Numbered from the stretch's first letter, positions 1 through 7,765 are shown. The stretch: DNA of 10,814 nucleotides from Clostridiales bacterium (GCA_003149735.1 QANA01000076.1:10879-21692), one strand, 5' to 3'. Notes: generated from the sequence alone by a model not told the origin. Numbers and translations: made by a program.

Positions 1-27
1 CGCAAAGTAAACTTTGCGTTTTTTTCA
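1..27 (+). terminator. Rho-independent terminator of an upstream gene
   Basis: A short hairpin (CGCAAAG, loop TAAA, CTTTGCG) is followed at once by seven T residues, the usual form of an intrinsic terminator reading rightward. The left arm begins at the first base of the window, so the real stem may be longer. It presumably ends a plus-strand gene outside the window and isolates the MFS gene from it. Confidence 0.7.
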
Positions 28-68
28 TGTTCTCGTTTTTTATGTGCAGCTTTTTGTGACAAGCAATT

Positions 69-96
69 TTTTCTGTGTTACACTATAGTATATAAT
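69..96 (+). promoter_or_regulatory. Candidate sigma-A promoter of the MFS gene
   Basis: A perfect -10 hexamer TATAAT lies at 91-96 in the AT-rich stretch between the upstream terminator and the MFS start. The -35 side is weak: TTTTCT at 69-74 is 16 nt upstream, and TTGTGA at 54-59 is too far away. Transcription would begin near 103, giving a leader of about 34 nt. The -10 is clear; the -35 is uncertain. Confidence 0.4.
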
Positions 97-136
97 TTGC
101 CAAGTAATTCATTCGGTTTTAAAAACAGGAGCACTT

Positions 137-1384
137 ATGCAATCTAAAAAAATCTTTTATGGCTGGGTTAACGTTATTGCCTGTTCCCTGGTATTGGCCA
201 TCGGTATGGGAGTACTCAGCAATGCCGCCGGTGTATTTATTAAGCCGGTTTGCGATTCTTTGGGATTTGCTCGCGGAAATTTTTCTCTGCACCGTACAAT
301 CCTCACCCTGGTAGGAGTCTTCTGTCTACCGTTTTTCACCCGTCTTATCCCGAAATACGGCGTTAAAAAGACCATGCTCGTTTGCGGATGTGCGCTTAGC
401 CTGATCACCTTTGCATTTGCTTTTTGTACACAGATATGGCATTTTTATGTTTTGGCTGTACTGTATGGTATTTTTACCAACGGAGTCAGTTTTTTTCTGA
501 TCGGTACATTAATTAACTACTGGTTTGACGATAATAAAGGCCTGGCTACCGGCATTGCTTATTGCGGCAGCAATATTGGAGGTGCTTTGGCCATCGTCGT
601 GCTGGGAAACCTGATCGAACGCATCGGTTGGCAATGGGCTTATGCCGCTTCCGGTCTGCTGGGCCTTTTGCTTTTAATTCCCATTATCTTATTATTCATC
701 CGTGAAAAACCGCAGGATATGGGGTTGCAGCCTTATCGCCGCTCGGCAACTGCCGTAATACAAACGGACGCCCCCACTATTCAGCATTCCGGAATGCTGC
801 TTTCCCAAGCGCGGCGCACTTCTCTTTTCTGGATTCTGCTCATCGCGTTCTTCTTTTTTTCGCTCTGCTGCGGCGGCCCTTCCAGCCATTTAAATGCATT
901 TCTCACCGATAACGGATATTCCATTGCACTGGCAACAGCAATTCATTCTTTTTTCCAGATATCTGTCGCCTGTAATAAAATTGCTATCGGCGCTTTTATC
1001 GATAAAGCAGGTATTGCTGCCGGCGGTATTTTCCTGGGCATATGTTGTATTGCCACGCCTGCTTTGGCTTTGATAATTCGAAGCCCTATTGCCGCCTGGC
1101 TGCACGCGCTGCTGTTAGGGGTCATCTGCGCAGGCTATAGTATTGCCATCAGCATTTATGTCAGCAAATTGTTTGGCAATCTGGATTTCTCTGCCATTTT
1201 GGGAGTTTTTTCCATGGACACTGCGCTGGCAGGCGCAATTTCTTCCCCATTTATGGGCTCTGTATTTGACCACACAGGCAGTTACCGTCTTTCCTGGGTT
1301 ATTTTGCTGGTTTGCGGCATTCTAGCAGCTTGCGGCTTATCTATAGTCAATCTTTTGCAGCGTCGGCGCCGATCAGAAAGCTGA
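137..1384 (+). CDS. MFS transporter, monocarboxylate/oxalate-formate antiporter-like
   Basis: The 415-residue product is an inner-membrane protein with about 12 hydrophobic helices in two halves. They are joined by a polar central loop at about residues 190-228 (REKPQDMGLQPYRR and onward), as expected for the major facilitator superfamily. The N-terminus (FYGWVNVIACS) and the first periplasmic segment (GVFIKPVCDSLGFARGNFSL) resemble the OFA/monocarboxylate branch, which moves small organic acids. The loop between helices 2 and 3 (RLIPKYGVKKT) is a degenerate MFS motif A. AGGAG at 127-131, five bases before the ATG, supports the start. The gene stands alone between two terminators, so context gives no substrate. 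The superfamily is secure, the subfamily likely and the substrate unknown. Confidence 0.85.
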   Translation: MQSKKIFYGWVNVIACSLVLAIGMGVLSNAAGVFIKPVCDSLGFARGNFSLHRTILTLVGVFCLPFFTRLIPKYGVKKTMLVCGCALSLITFAFAFCTQIWHFYVLAVLYGIFTNGVSFFLIGTLINYWFDDNKGLATGIAYCGSNIGGALAIVVLGNLIERIGWQWAYAASGLLGLLLLIPIILLFIREKPQDMGLQPYRRSATAVIQTDAPTIQHSGMLLSQARRTSLFWILLIAFFFFSLCCGGPSSHLNAFLTDNGYSIALATAIHSFFQISVACNKIAIGAFIDKAGIAAGGIFLGICCIATPALALIIRSPIAAWLHALLLGVICAGYSIAISIYVSKLFGNLDFSAILGVFSMDTALAGAISSPFMGSVFDHTGSYRLSWVILLVCGILAACGLSIVNLLQRRRRSES

Positions 1385-1396
1385 ATCTGTATCTTA

Positions 1397-1438
1397 AAAA
1401 GAACAGGTGTTTTCTTCTAAGAAAACACCTGTTCTTTT
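1397..1438. terminator. Bidirectional terminator between the convergent MFS and glmS genes
   Basis: Arms 1397-1414 and 1421-1438 form a perfect 18-bp stem (AAAAGAACAGGTGTTTTC and its complement) around a six-base loop, TTCTAA. The plus-strand reading ends in TTTT, and the minus-strand reading ends in a run of five T, so it can stop transcription from both sides. It is 13 bases after the MFS stop and 90 bases after the glmS stop. The bases between it and glmS (1439-1527) show no gene and no second hairpin that I could find. Confidence 0.85.
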
Positions 1439-1527
1439 ATGATTGTTTTTCACTTTTAGTTCATGCCACCTATTTACCGGCTTAACAATTTGAAGCTGTA
1501 AATTTCTATCGTTCCCGATATTTTTTC

Positions 1528-3360
1528 TTACTCGACGGTCACCGACTTTGCCAGGTTACGCGGTTTATCCACATCGCAGCCCTTATAAACAGCGGTATAA
1601 TAGCCATATAGCTGATAAGGCACCGCAGCCAGAATCGGAGCAAACAGATCATCGATATCCGGCAACGCCAGCACAAGATCCGCTTCTTTTTCCAAAAGTG
1701 CCGCATTGCGCTGCTGCGTCATCGCTACTACAAATGCACCACGAGCCTTTACCTCTTTAATATTGCTCATCAATTTTTCCAGAAGACCGCTCTGTGTGGC
1801 CAGCGCCATCACCAATGTGTTTTGTTCAATCAAAGCAATCGGGCCATGTTTCAGTTCACCGGCCGCATAAGTCTCAGAATGGATATAAGAAAGTTCTTTC
1901 AGCTTCAGGGATCCTTCCATCATCAGTGCATAATCTGCGCCGCGCCCGATAAAAAATTCATTGACATCCATAAAACGCTGTGCTGCCAACTGCTGCACCG
2001 CTTCCTTATTCTTCAGCACTTCTTCCAACAGTTCCGGCAATTTTTTGAGATTTTCCACGAATTCAGCATACTGCGTTTCATTCAGAATTCCCCGCATGCG
2101 GCCTATCTCTGCCGCAATCATATACAGGCACAATACCTGCGTCAGATACCCTTTGGAAGTCGCTACCGCAATTTCCATACCTGCCTGCGTATGCATTGTA
2201 AAATCTGCTTCCCGTGAAATAGTGCTGCCCTTTACATTCGTGATCGCAATCACTTTCGCGCCTTTACTCTGTGCCTCCCGCAAAGCCGCAATGGTATCTG
2301 CCGTCTCACCCGACTGGCTGATAACAATAAAGAGATCATCTTTGGAAAGCAGCGGCGAGGGCATACGATAGCGGAATTCCGAAGCTACATCCACATTGAC
2401 CGGAATACGAGCTATATTCTCAATCACATATTTACCTAAAATACCCGCATGATAAGCACTGCCGCAGGCTACTATATGAATTCCCCGTATACTTTGAATC
2501 AGTTGTTCGGTAATATTGATTTCCGAAAGATCAATTCTCCCCTCCCGCATGCGCGCCATCAGGGTATCATGCATCGCTCTTGGCTGTTCATGAATCTCTT
2601 TAATCATAAAATGTTCCCAGCCGCCTTTTTCTGCCTGAGCAACATCCCAATCAACTGTAAAATGCTTTTTCTCTACCCGATTGCCGTAAGCATCGTAAAT
2701 TTCCACTTCATCCGCCGAAATGACTGCAATCTCACCATCATCCAACAGGTAAACGTCTTTGGTATATTCCAGCAATGCCGGGAAATCCGACGCAATCAGA
2801 TTCTCCCCCTTGCCCAGGCCGATTACCAACGGACTGTCCTTTCTTGCTGCCACAATGCGGTGAGGTTCTCTAACGCTCATTACTCCCAACGCATAGGAGC
2901 CTTCCAGCATTTTTACTGCCCGCATCACAGCCGTCTTCAAATCGCCTTCATAAAAATAGTTAACCAAATGCGCCACTACTTCGGTATCTGTCTCAGATAT
3001 GAAGTGGATGCCTTTGCTCTGCAGCCATGCCTTTAATTTCGCGAAATTTTCGATAATACCGTTATGTACAACCGCCAGATCCCCCGCCGTATTGGTATGG
3101 GGATGCGCGTTTATATCCGAAGGTTCTCCATGTGTCGCCCAGCGGGTATGGCCAATGCCAATGGTGTCCTCCGCCATGGCATCACCTAACTTTTCTCTTA
3201 AATTAACCAGCCGTCCTTTTGCTTTTACAATATGCATGCCGCCATTCTGAATATAGGCAACGCCTGCACTGTCATACCCTCTGTATTCCAGTTTTTGCAG
3301 TCCGCCCAGCAATACCGGCAGTACATCCCGTTTTCCTACATATCCAACAATTCCACACAT
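1528..3360 (-). CDS. glmS: Glutamine--fructose-6-phosphate aminotransferase (isomerizing)
   Basis: This cytoplasmic enzyme makes glucosamine-6-phosphate and glutamate from fructose-6-phosphate and glutamine, the committed step towards UDP-GlcNAc and the cell wall. At 610 residues it is of normal length. After Met removal Cys2 (MCGIVGYVG) is the N-terminal glutaminase nucleophile, and HTRWATHGEPSDINAHPH (71-88) and the HNGIIEN segment (99-105) line the glutamine site. Two SIS sugar-isomerase domains follow, with ACGSAYHAG (298-306), SQSGETADT (348-356), and ETYAAGELKHGPIAL (496-510). The C-terminus DKPRNLAKSVTVE is the conserved family tail. The gene follows glmM by 18 nt with its own AGGAGAGG site, so no glmS ribozyme fits in front of it. 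It is the last gene of the trxB-glmM-glmS operon. Confidence 0.98.
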   Translation of the reverse strand: MCGIVGYVGKRDVLPVLLGGLQKLEYRGYDSAGVAYIQNGGMHIVKAKGRLVNLREKLGDAMAEDTIGIGHTRWATHGEPSDINAHPHTNTAGDLAVVHNGIIENFAKLKAWLQSKGIHFISETDTEVVAHLVNYFYEGDLKTAVMRAVKMLEGSYALGVMSVREPHRIVAARKDSPLVIGLGKGENLIASDFPALLEYTKDVYLLDDGEIAVISADEVEIYDAYGNRVEKKHFTVDWDVAQAEKGGWEHFMIKEIHEQPRAMHDTLMARMREGRIDLSEINITEQLIQSIRGIHIVACGSAYHAGILGKYVIENIARIPVNVDVASEFRYRMPSPLLSKDDLFIVISQSGETADTIAALREAQSKGAKVIAITNVKGSTISREADFTMHTQAGMEIAVATSKGYLTQVLCLYMIAAEIGRMRGILNETQYAEFVENLKKLPELLEEVLKNKEAVQQLAAQRFMDVNEFFIGRGADYALMMEGSLKLKELSYIHSETYAAGELKHGPIALIEQNTLVMALATQSGLLEKLMSNIKEVKARGAFVVAMTQQRNAALLEKEADLVLALPDIDDLFAPILAAVPYQLYGYYTAVYKGCDVDKPRNLAKSVTVE

Positions 3361-3378
3361 ACTCTTTCCTCTCCTGAA

Positions 3379-4719
3379 TTAAAGCGTCTGTTCTATAAGC
3401 TGCGCTACTTTTTCTGCATGCGCCCGAATAAATTCAATATCTTCCCCCTCGATCATTACTCTGACCAATGGTTCTGTTCCCGAAGGACGAATGAGCACCC
3501 GACCCCGGCCGGCCATCGCTTCCTCTACCTTGGCAATCTCCTGCCGGATCTGTTCATTTTCCTGATAAGCATATTTGTTTTCTTCACGCACCCGGGCATT
3601 AATCAATACCTGCGGAAGAATTTCAATATCATAAGCCAGTTCACCCAGTTTTTTCCCGCTGCGCACGACTACGCTTAACAGCTGTAGTGCTGTCAACATA
3701 GCGTCTCCCGTCGTATTTTTATCCAGAATAATCACATGCCCGGACTGTTCTCCACCAAAATTATAGCCGGAAGCCAACATCTCTTCCAAAACATAGCGAT
3801 CCCCCACAGCCGTCTTCACCAAATGAATTCCATGCTTTTGCAGATATAACTGAAGCCCTAGGTTGCTCATCACCGTCCCGACAACCGTATCTTTTGCCAG
3901 CTTTCCCCGAGCCTTCATATCCAATGCGCAAACGGCCATGACGCGATCCCCATCTACCAGGCGTCCCTGTTCATCTACCGCAATCAAGCGATCGGCATCT
4001 CCATCAAATGCCAATCCCAAATCTGCACCCAACTGTTTAACCGCTTCCTGCAGCTTTTCCGGATGCGTGGAGCCACAAGCATCATTGATATTGGTTCCAT
4101 CGGGAGCATTGCCAATGCAATCTACTTTCGCCCCCAATGCAGAAAATACCTGCGGCGCAATTTTATAGGAAGCTCCATTAGCTGTATCCAATACAATATG
4201 CAGGCCCTTCAGCGAACAATCTGCGCTTTGCCGAAGAAAATTCCCGTAATCCTCAGCTGCTTCGGCGCGCTCCACTCTGCGCCCTAACTGTATGCCACTG
4301 GGCAATTCCTGCGGCTGTGCAGAGAGAATTCTTTCTTCTATTTTTTCCTCGATCTCATCAGCCAGCTTATATCCCTGCCCATTGAAAACTTTCAGGCCAT
4401 TATACTCCACTGTATTATGCGATGCACTGATCACAATCCCTGCATCCGCATGATACAGTCTGGTCAGATACGCGACCGCCGGCGTCGGCACTACACCTAA
4501 CAGTTCAGCCGTTGCTCCTGCAGAACAGATGCCTGCCACTAGTGCACTTTCCAGCATATCCCCGGAAATACGCGTGTCTTTTCCGATCAGGATCCGCGCA
4601 TGATGCGCGGAATCTGTCAACTGCAATGCACATGCCTGCCCCAGTTTATAAGCCAAAATGCTATCTAATCCCTTGTTGGCGACACCGCGTATGCCGTCTG
4701 TCCCAAACAATTTTCCCAT
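3379..4719 (-). CDS. glmM: Phosphoglucosamine mutase
   Basis: GlmM converts glucosamine-6-phosphate, the product of GlmS, to glucosamine-1-phosphate for GlmU and UDP-GlcNAc synthesis. The 446-residue length and order of motifs are typical. The start is MGKLFGTDGIRG; the phosphoserine loop is GIVISASHN with Ser100 as the expected phosphorylated residue; the metal loop is DGDADR (239-244); the sugar loop is GGEQSGH (322-328); and the phosphate-binding loop is RPSGTEP (411-417). The residue after SASHN is Thr rather than the commoner Pro, which should not affect catalysis. The ATG lies 15 nt after the trxB stop behind a GGAGA site, and glmS follows 18 nt later. The three genes are almost certainly one transcript. 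Confidence 0.97.
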   Translation of the reverse strand: MGKLFGTDGIRGVANKGLDSILAYKLGQACALQLTDSAHHARILIGKDTRISGDMLESALVAGICSAGATAELLGVVPTPAVAYLTRLYHADAGIVISASHNTVEYNGLKVFNGQGYKLADEIEEKIEERILSAQPQELPSGIQLGRRVERAEAAEDYGNFLRQSADCSLKGLHIVLDTANGASYKIAPQVFSALGAKVDCIGNAPDGTNINDACGSTHPEKLQEAVKQLGADLGLAFDGDADRLIAVDEQGRLVDGDRVMAVCALDMKARGKLAKDTVVGTVMSNLGLQLYLQKHGIHLVKTAVGDRYVLEEMLASGYNFGGEQSGHVIILDKNTTGDAMLTALQLLSVVVRSGKKLGELAYDIEILPQVLINARVREENKYAYQENEQIRQEIAKVEEAMAGRGRVLIRPSGTEPLVRVMIEGEDIEFIRAHAEKVAQLIEQTL

Positions 4720-4734
4720 ATATGTTCTCCGTTC

Positions 4735-5649
4735 TCAATCTTCTTCTAATATTGTATGATATGCTTCCATTGCTGCAACTGCTCCATCTGCCGCAGCAGT
4801 TACTACTTGGCGCAACCTCTTTTTCCGCACATCTCCTGCCGCAAAAATACCCGGTATATTCGTCCGCGTATTTTCATCGGCTTCAATATATCCCGCTGCA
4901 TCCAAGGCAATTTTCCCCTGAACCAGTTCTGTATTCGGCTTTTGCCCGACTGCTGCAAAAACGCCTTCCACTGCCAGCTCCTGTCGTTTGCCTGTCTGCA
5001 CATCCTGCAATACGATATATTCCAAATCCATTCCGCCGCAAATTTCCACAGGAACTGCCTGCTTAATAAAGTGAATATTCTCTTTTGCCTTCGCTTTTTC
5101 TACCAAATATTGCTGTGCGCGGAAAGTATCCCGCCGATGAACCAGATAAACCTCCGCAGCCAAATCCGAGAGGTACCGCGCATCTTCGAAGGCCGTATCT
5201 CCGCCGCCGATCACCGCCACGCGCAAGCCTTTAAAAAAAGCGCCGTCACAGGTAGCACAATAAGAAACACCCATACCTGTAAATTGCTGTTCACCCGGAA
5301 TTTCCAATTTTCGCGGAGCAGCGCCCAACGCCAGAATCATCGTTTTCGCTTGATAGCTTCCGGCCTTTCCTTCAGCCTTCTTAACTTTTCCTTCCAACTG
5401 TAAAGAAAGGATCTCATCGGTAAGCACCTGCGCGCCAACTCTCTTTGCCTGCTCCAGCAATTGCTGCGAAAATTCAGCACCGGAAATACCCTGTGCAAAC
5501 CCAGGATAATTTTCCAATTGATGGGTAGAGGTAATTTGCCCACCCGGCACAGCCTTTTCCACAACCGCCACAGATAATCCGGCTCTGGCTCCGTAAATGG
5601 CAGCAGTCAAGCCAGCAGGGCCGCCGCCTATCGTCAGTATATCGTACAT
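4735..5649 (-). CDS. trxB: Thioredoxin-disulfide reductase (NADPH, FAD)
   Basis: This is a low-molecular-weight thioredoxin reductase that passes electrons from NADPH through FAD and a cysteine pair to thioredoxin in the cytoplasm. The 304 residues hold the FAD-binding GGGPAGLTAA (8-17), the redox-active CATC (131-134), the NADPH-binding GGGDTA (148-153) and the HRRDTFRA stretch (171-178), whose HRRxxxRA pattern marks NADPH preference over NADH. The second FAD motif is GIFAAGD (267-273). All key residues are present. AAGGAG at 5655-5660, five bases before the ATG, fixes the start. The gene leads an operon with glmM and glmS. That pairing with amino-sugar genes is not functionally obvious and may only reflect shared housekeeping demand. 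Confidence 0.96.
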   Translation of the reverse strand: MYDILTIGGGPAGLTAAIYGARAGLSVAVVEKAVPGGQITSTHQLENYPGFAQGISGAEFSQQLLEQAKRVGAQVLTDEILSLQLEGKVKKAEGKAGSYQAKTMILALGAAPRKLEIPGEQQFTGMGVSYCATCDGAFFKGLRVAVIGGGDTAFEDARYLSDLAAEVYLVHRRDTFRAQQYLVEKAKAKENIHFIKQAVPVEICGGMDLEYIVLQDVQTGKRQELAVEGVFAAVGQKPNTELVQGKIALDAAGYIEADENTRTNIPGIFAAGDVRKKRLRQVVTAAADGAVAAMEAYHTILEED

Positions 5650-5682
5650 AACTTCTCCTTCAGATAGCTACAATTATGATTT

Positions 5683-5711
5683 ATCTTATCATATATTTTT
5701 TCCCCTGTCCA
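5683..5711 (-). promoter_or_regulatory. Sigma-A-type promoter of the trxB-glmM-glmS operon
   Basis: Reading the minus strand, TGGACA (5711-5706, five of six matches to TTGACA) is separated by exactly 17 nt from TAAGAT (5688-5683, four of six matches to TATAAT). Transcription would start near 5676, leaving a leader of about 27 nt that holds only the AAGGAG site. A leader this short has no room for a riboswitch or ribozyme. Confidence 0.6.
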
Positions 5712-5719
5712 TTTTGTTT

Positions 5720-5738
5720 ACAGATGTTTGAAATCTGT
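5720..5738 (-). promoter_or_regulatory. Inverted repeat upstream of the trxB promoter, possible operator
   Basis: ACAGAT and ATCTGT form a perfect 6-bp inverted repeat with a 7-nt spacer, ending about 9 nt upstream of the predicted -35 of trxB. A dyad placed there would suit an activator. A second dyad of the same spacing but different arms (TATGAT, 7 nt, ATCATA; 5675-5693) straddles the -10. Both are short and the region is AT-rich, so chance is a real alternative. Confidence 0.25.
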
Positions 5739-5781
5739 TCACAGTATGCCCCTTTTCTTTGCAACCTATGTTCTCCCGATA

Positions 5782-5813
5782 TAAAAAGAGCAGGCGCTTA
5801 AGCGCCCGCTCTT
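5782..5813 (-). terminator. Rho-independent terminator of the sigma/anti-sigma operon
   Basis: Arms 5786-5797 and 5802-5813 form a 12-bp GC-rich stem around a TTAA loop, followed on the minus strand by TTTTTAT. On the plus strand one position is an A-C mismatch, while in minus-strand RNA the same position is a G-U pair, and the T run is also only on that side. So it reads leftward. The first stem base is the last base of the anti-sigma TGA stop, so the hairpin begins at the end of the coding sequence and separates this operon from trxB. Confidence 0.85.
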
Positions 5814-7135
5814 CAATGCACTCTGTTATCAATCAGATAGGTGTAGCGATAAGGGTTTGCCAGATAAATATGTTCCTCATTTTCCAACTGCAGCCCTCTT
5901 TCCTCTACAAATTTCTGCATCAACACTCCTTCATGGAACATTCCGTAGATACGCATAATCTTTCCTTTTTCCAGTTCAATATATAATTTATATTTATTTT
6001 CTTCTGTTTCCAGCGCAGCATATTGTGGATCCCCCGCACCATCCCGCAATGTTATGGAAACGCACGCTTCATTTATATCCGTCATCTCAATCGTATAATC
6101 CTGAATAACAGCATTATTCTCCTGAAAAACGGTGACAATCTCTAAAAACTGTTCACGGCATTTTTTATCAAAGCCTGCTTCTCCCAAATTTATGGCATCC
6201 ATTGATATTTTTGTAATGGTCGATTTCAGATTCTGCTTCCATATCTCATCATTTTCTTCTGGTTGCCAAATAAAAAGCGCTGCGTCAGCCAGTTCTTCCT
6301 GATAGGAAACCAACGCTTCATATTGATAATCCGTGCGATAATAATATCCTTCCTGATAACCATATTCTATCGGAGCTCGTTTGGTATAAATATGTTCCAG
6401 ATAATTTTCACTATATTCCCCATAATCCCGTTCATAATGGAACTTTTCATAAATCATATGCTGATATTTATTTGAAGCCATAATTTCTTCCATAGCCTCT
6501 TCAGGGATAATCGGTTGATTCAGCATAATCATCTCTGCCCAGAAATCCGCTTCACTACCACTCTGCAAATATGCCTGATATTCATTTTCATATACGCTTT
6601 GTGAAATATAGCAGGATTCTTCTCCGATCGATACCATAAATTTCCCGGAATTCTCGTTCTGCAGGATCAGATTATGATAAATCTTCTGATGATCTTCATA
6701 AATCATATCCGTATCCAAAAACGGATACTCTAAACCATATGGATCTTCTTTCAGAAAACGCATGATTTGCTGAACACATAACCTGTTCCACAAACCGGTA
6801 TAACTAAAGTTCAATGCAAAACGGGTCTTTTGTGTGCTGAACTGATTAATGGTTAACAGAAATATTGTCGCACAAAGAATCAAACAAATTGCTGTTTTCA
6901 ACCATTTCGCACGGAGTTTTCTGCGTACTTTTCGAAATGCCTTTTGTGCAGTAAAGTTTTCTCTCTGTGACTCCTCTCTCCCTTCTATTTCCGAGCGCAT
7001 CATTCGTTTTAATATTGCTGCACATTCGGCACATTCCAGGACATGTTCTTCCACAGCTTTTTTACTCTCCTCAGAGCAACTTGCATCTGCATATAAAGGC
7101 AACAGATCCCGCATTATGTTGCAATTCATTTTCAT
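5813..7135 (-). CDS. Anti-sigma factor with cytoplasmic zinc finger, one membrane helix and a large external domain
   Basis: The 440-residue protein begins with a zf-HC2-type anti-sigma domain: Cys5, then His31, Cys35 and Cys38 in the H-x3-C-x2-C signature (HVLECAEC). In this family the domain binds the partner ECF sigma and holds it inactive. A basic stretch (68-80) precedes a single membrane helix at about 81-97 (TAICLILCATIFLLTI), so the N-terminus should be cytoplasmic. Residues from about 100 to 440 would be outside. That part is acidic and rich in Tyr, Glu and Gln, with no motif I recognise, and is the presumed sensor. The ATG at 7135 has AGGAGG six or seven bases upstream; a second ATG two codons later has poorer spacing. 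It lies one base after the stop of the small ORF and is the last gene of the operon. Confidence 0.85.
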   Translation of the reverse strand: MKMNCNIMRDLLPLYADASCSEESKKAVEEHVLECAECAAILKRMMRSEIEGREESQRENFTAQKAFRKVRRKLRAKWLKTAICLILCATIFLLTINQFSTQKTRFALNFSYTGLWNRLCVQQIMRFLKEDPYGLEYPFLDTDMIYEDHQKIYHNLILQNENSGKFMVSIGEESCYISQSVYENEYQAYLQSGSEADFWAEMIMLNQPIIPEEAMEEIMASNKYQHMIYEKFHYERDYGEYSENYLEHIYTKRAPIEYGYQEGYYYRTDYQYEALVSYQEELADAALFIWQPEENDEIWKQNLKSTITKISMDAINLGEAGFDKKCREQFLEIVTVFQENNAVIQDYTIEMTDINEACVSITLRDGAGDPQYAALETEENKYKLYIELEKGKIMRIYGMFHEGVLMQKFVEERGLQLENEEHIYLANPYRYTYLIDNRVH

Positions 7136-7136
7136 T

Positions 7137-7283
7137 TTAACCCTCCTTTATTCTACTTTCCCATCCATCCTTCTGCTTTTTCCGTATTTCTAACGATGTA
7201 GCTTTTAGCAGGCGTCGGATATTCGCATTTTCCATATAATTTCTCAGCAACTTATTACAGATTCTCTCTTTCCTTAAAGCCAT
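7137..7283 (-). CDS. Small basic protein (48 aa) encoded between sigma and anti-sigma genes
   Basis: I do not recognise this product. The frame opens with an ATG inside the last codons of the sigma gene, behind GGAGG with a 7-nt spacer, and ends in TAA one base before the anti-sigma ATG. It therefore fills the whole apparent gap and is set up for coupled translation. The protein begins MALRKERICNKLLRNYMENA and ends KDGWESRIKEG. It has 14 Lys/Arg against 6 Asp/Glu (net about +8), one Cys, no membrane helix and no signal peptide, and is probably helical. It could be an accessory regulator of the pair, an RNA- or sigma-binding peptide, or merely a coupling ORF. A weaker internal ATG (Met17) exists, but without a comparable binding site. 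The frame and signals are seen directly; function is unknown. Confidence 0.6.
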   Translation of the reverse strand: MALRKERICNKLLRNYMENANIRRLLKATSLEIRKKQKDGWESRIKEG

Positions 7284-7765
7284 CCCTTTGCCTCCATCTC
7301 CTTTACAATCCGTTCCTTTGCCCGAAAGAAAGTCACCTTTGCCCAGCTTTCCGTTTTTCCAAAAATATCGGCAATTTCCCGATATTTCAATTCTCCAAAT
7401 ATTTTCAGAGAAAACACTTCCCGATAAGGCTCCTTCAACTGATGCAGTGCCTTATGAATATACAGTAGCGTCTCCCGATCAATTAGCGTATAGTCCGGGA
7501 ATTTTGCTTCCTGCTCCGTTCCTTCGCCTGTCCAAGAGACTGAACACTTTCGTTTCTTTTCTTCATTCAAAAACAGGTTTTTTCCAATCCGGCACAGCCA
7601 GGTATAAAAACTGCTGCGCCCCTCATACTGCTCGATATTCTGCAACGCTTTCAGAAAAGTCTCCTGTGTCAACTCCTCTGCCCGGTGACGGTCTCGCGAG
7701 AGCCCCAGTAAATAGTGATAAACTTTATCTGCATACAGATCATAGATTTCCGTAAAATCTGCCAT
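7274..7765 (-). CDS. RNA polymerase sigma factor, ECF (sigma-70 family)
   Basis: The 163-residue protein has the two-domain form of extracytoplasmic-function sigma factors. Region 2 spans about 7-72 (YDLYADKVYHYL, AEELTQETFLKAL, SSFYTWLCRIGKNLFLN), for -10 recognition and core binding. Region 4 spans about 104-155 (LKEPYREVFSLKIFGELKYREIADIFG is the start of its helix-turn-helix), for -35 recognition. The frame can be extended to a GTG at 7795, but the predicted transcription start falls at about that point and the GTG has no ribosome binding site. The ATG at 7765 has AAAGGA nine bases upstream and begins directly at the domain (MADFTEIYDLY). Its end overlaps the small basic ORF, followed by the anti-sigma gene. 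It probably directs its own operon and other, unseen targets in an envelope or stress response. Confidence 0.93.
   Translation of the reverse strand: MADFTEIYDLYADKVYHYLLGLSRDRHRAEELTQETFLKALQNIEQYEGRSSFYTWLCRIGKNLFLNEEKKRKCSVSWTGEGTEQEAKFPDYTLIDRETLLYIHKALHQLKEPYREVFSLKIFGELKYREIADIFGKTESWAKVTFFRAKERIVKEMEAKGWL

Noticed and set aside
28..136. Riboswitch or leader RNA before the MFS gene
   Set aside because: The predicted leader is about 34 nt and contains no stable hairpin or recognisable riboswitch element.
1822..3036. Long plus-strand frames (131-195 codons) opposite glmS
   Set aside because: glmS is secure over its whole length, and these frames have the skewed Cys/His/Phe/Ile composition typical of antisense shadows.
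3361..3378. glmS ribozyme upstream of glmS
   Set aside because: Only 18 nt separate glmM and glmS, far less than the ribozyme needs.
7137..7283. The small ORF as a frameshifted tail of the sigma factor or a decayed gene
   Set aside because: The sigma protein is complete at normal length, and the small frame has its own strong binding site and an intact stop placed to couple with the anti-sigma gene. Decay cannot be fully excluded without relatives.
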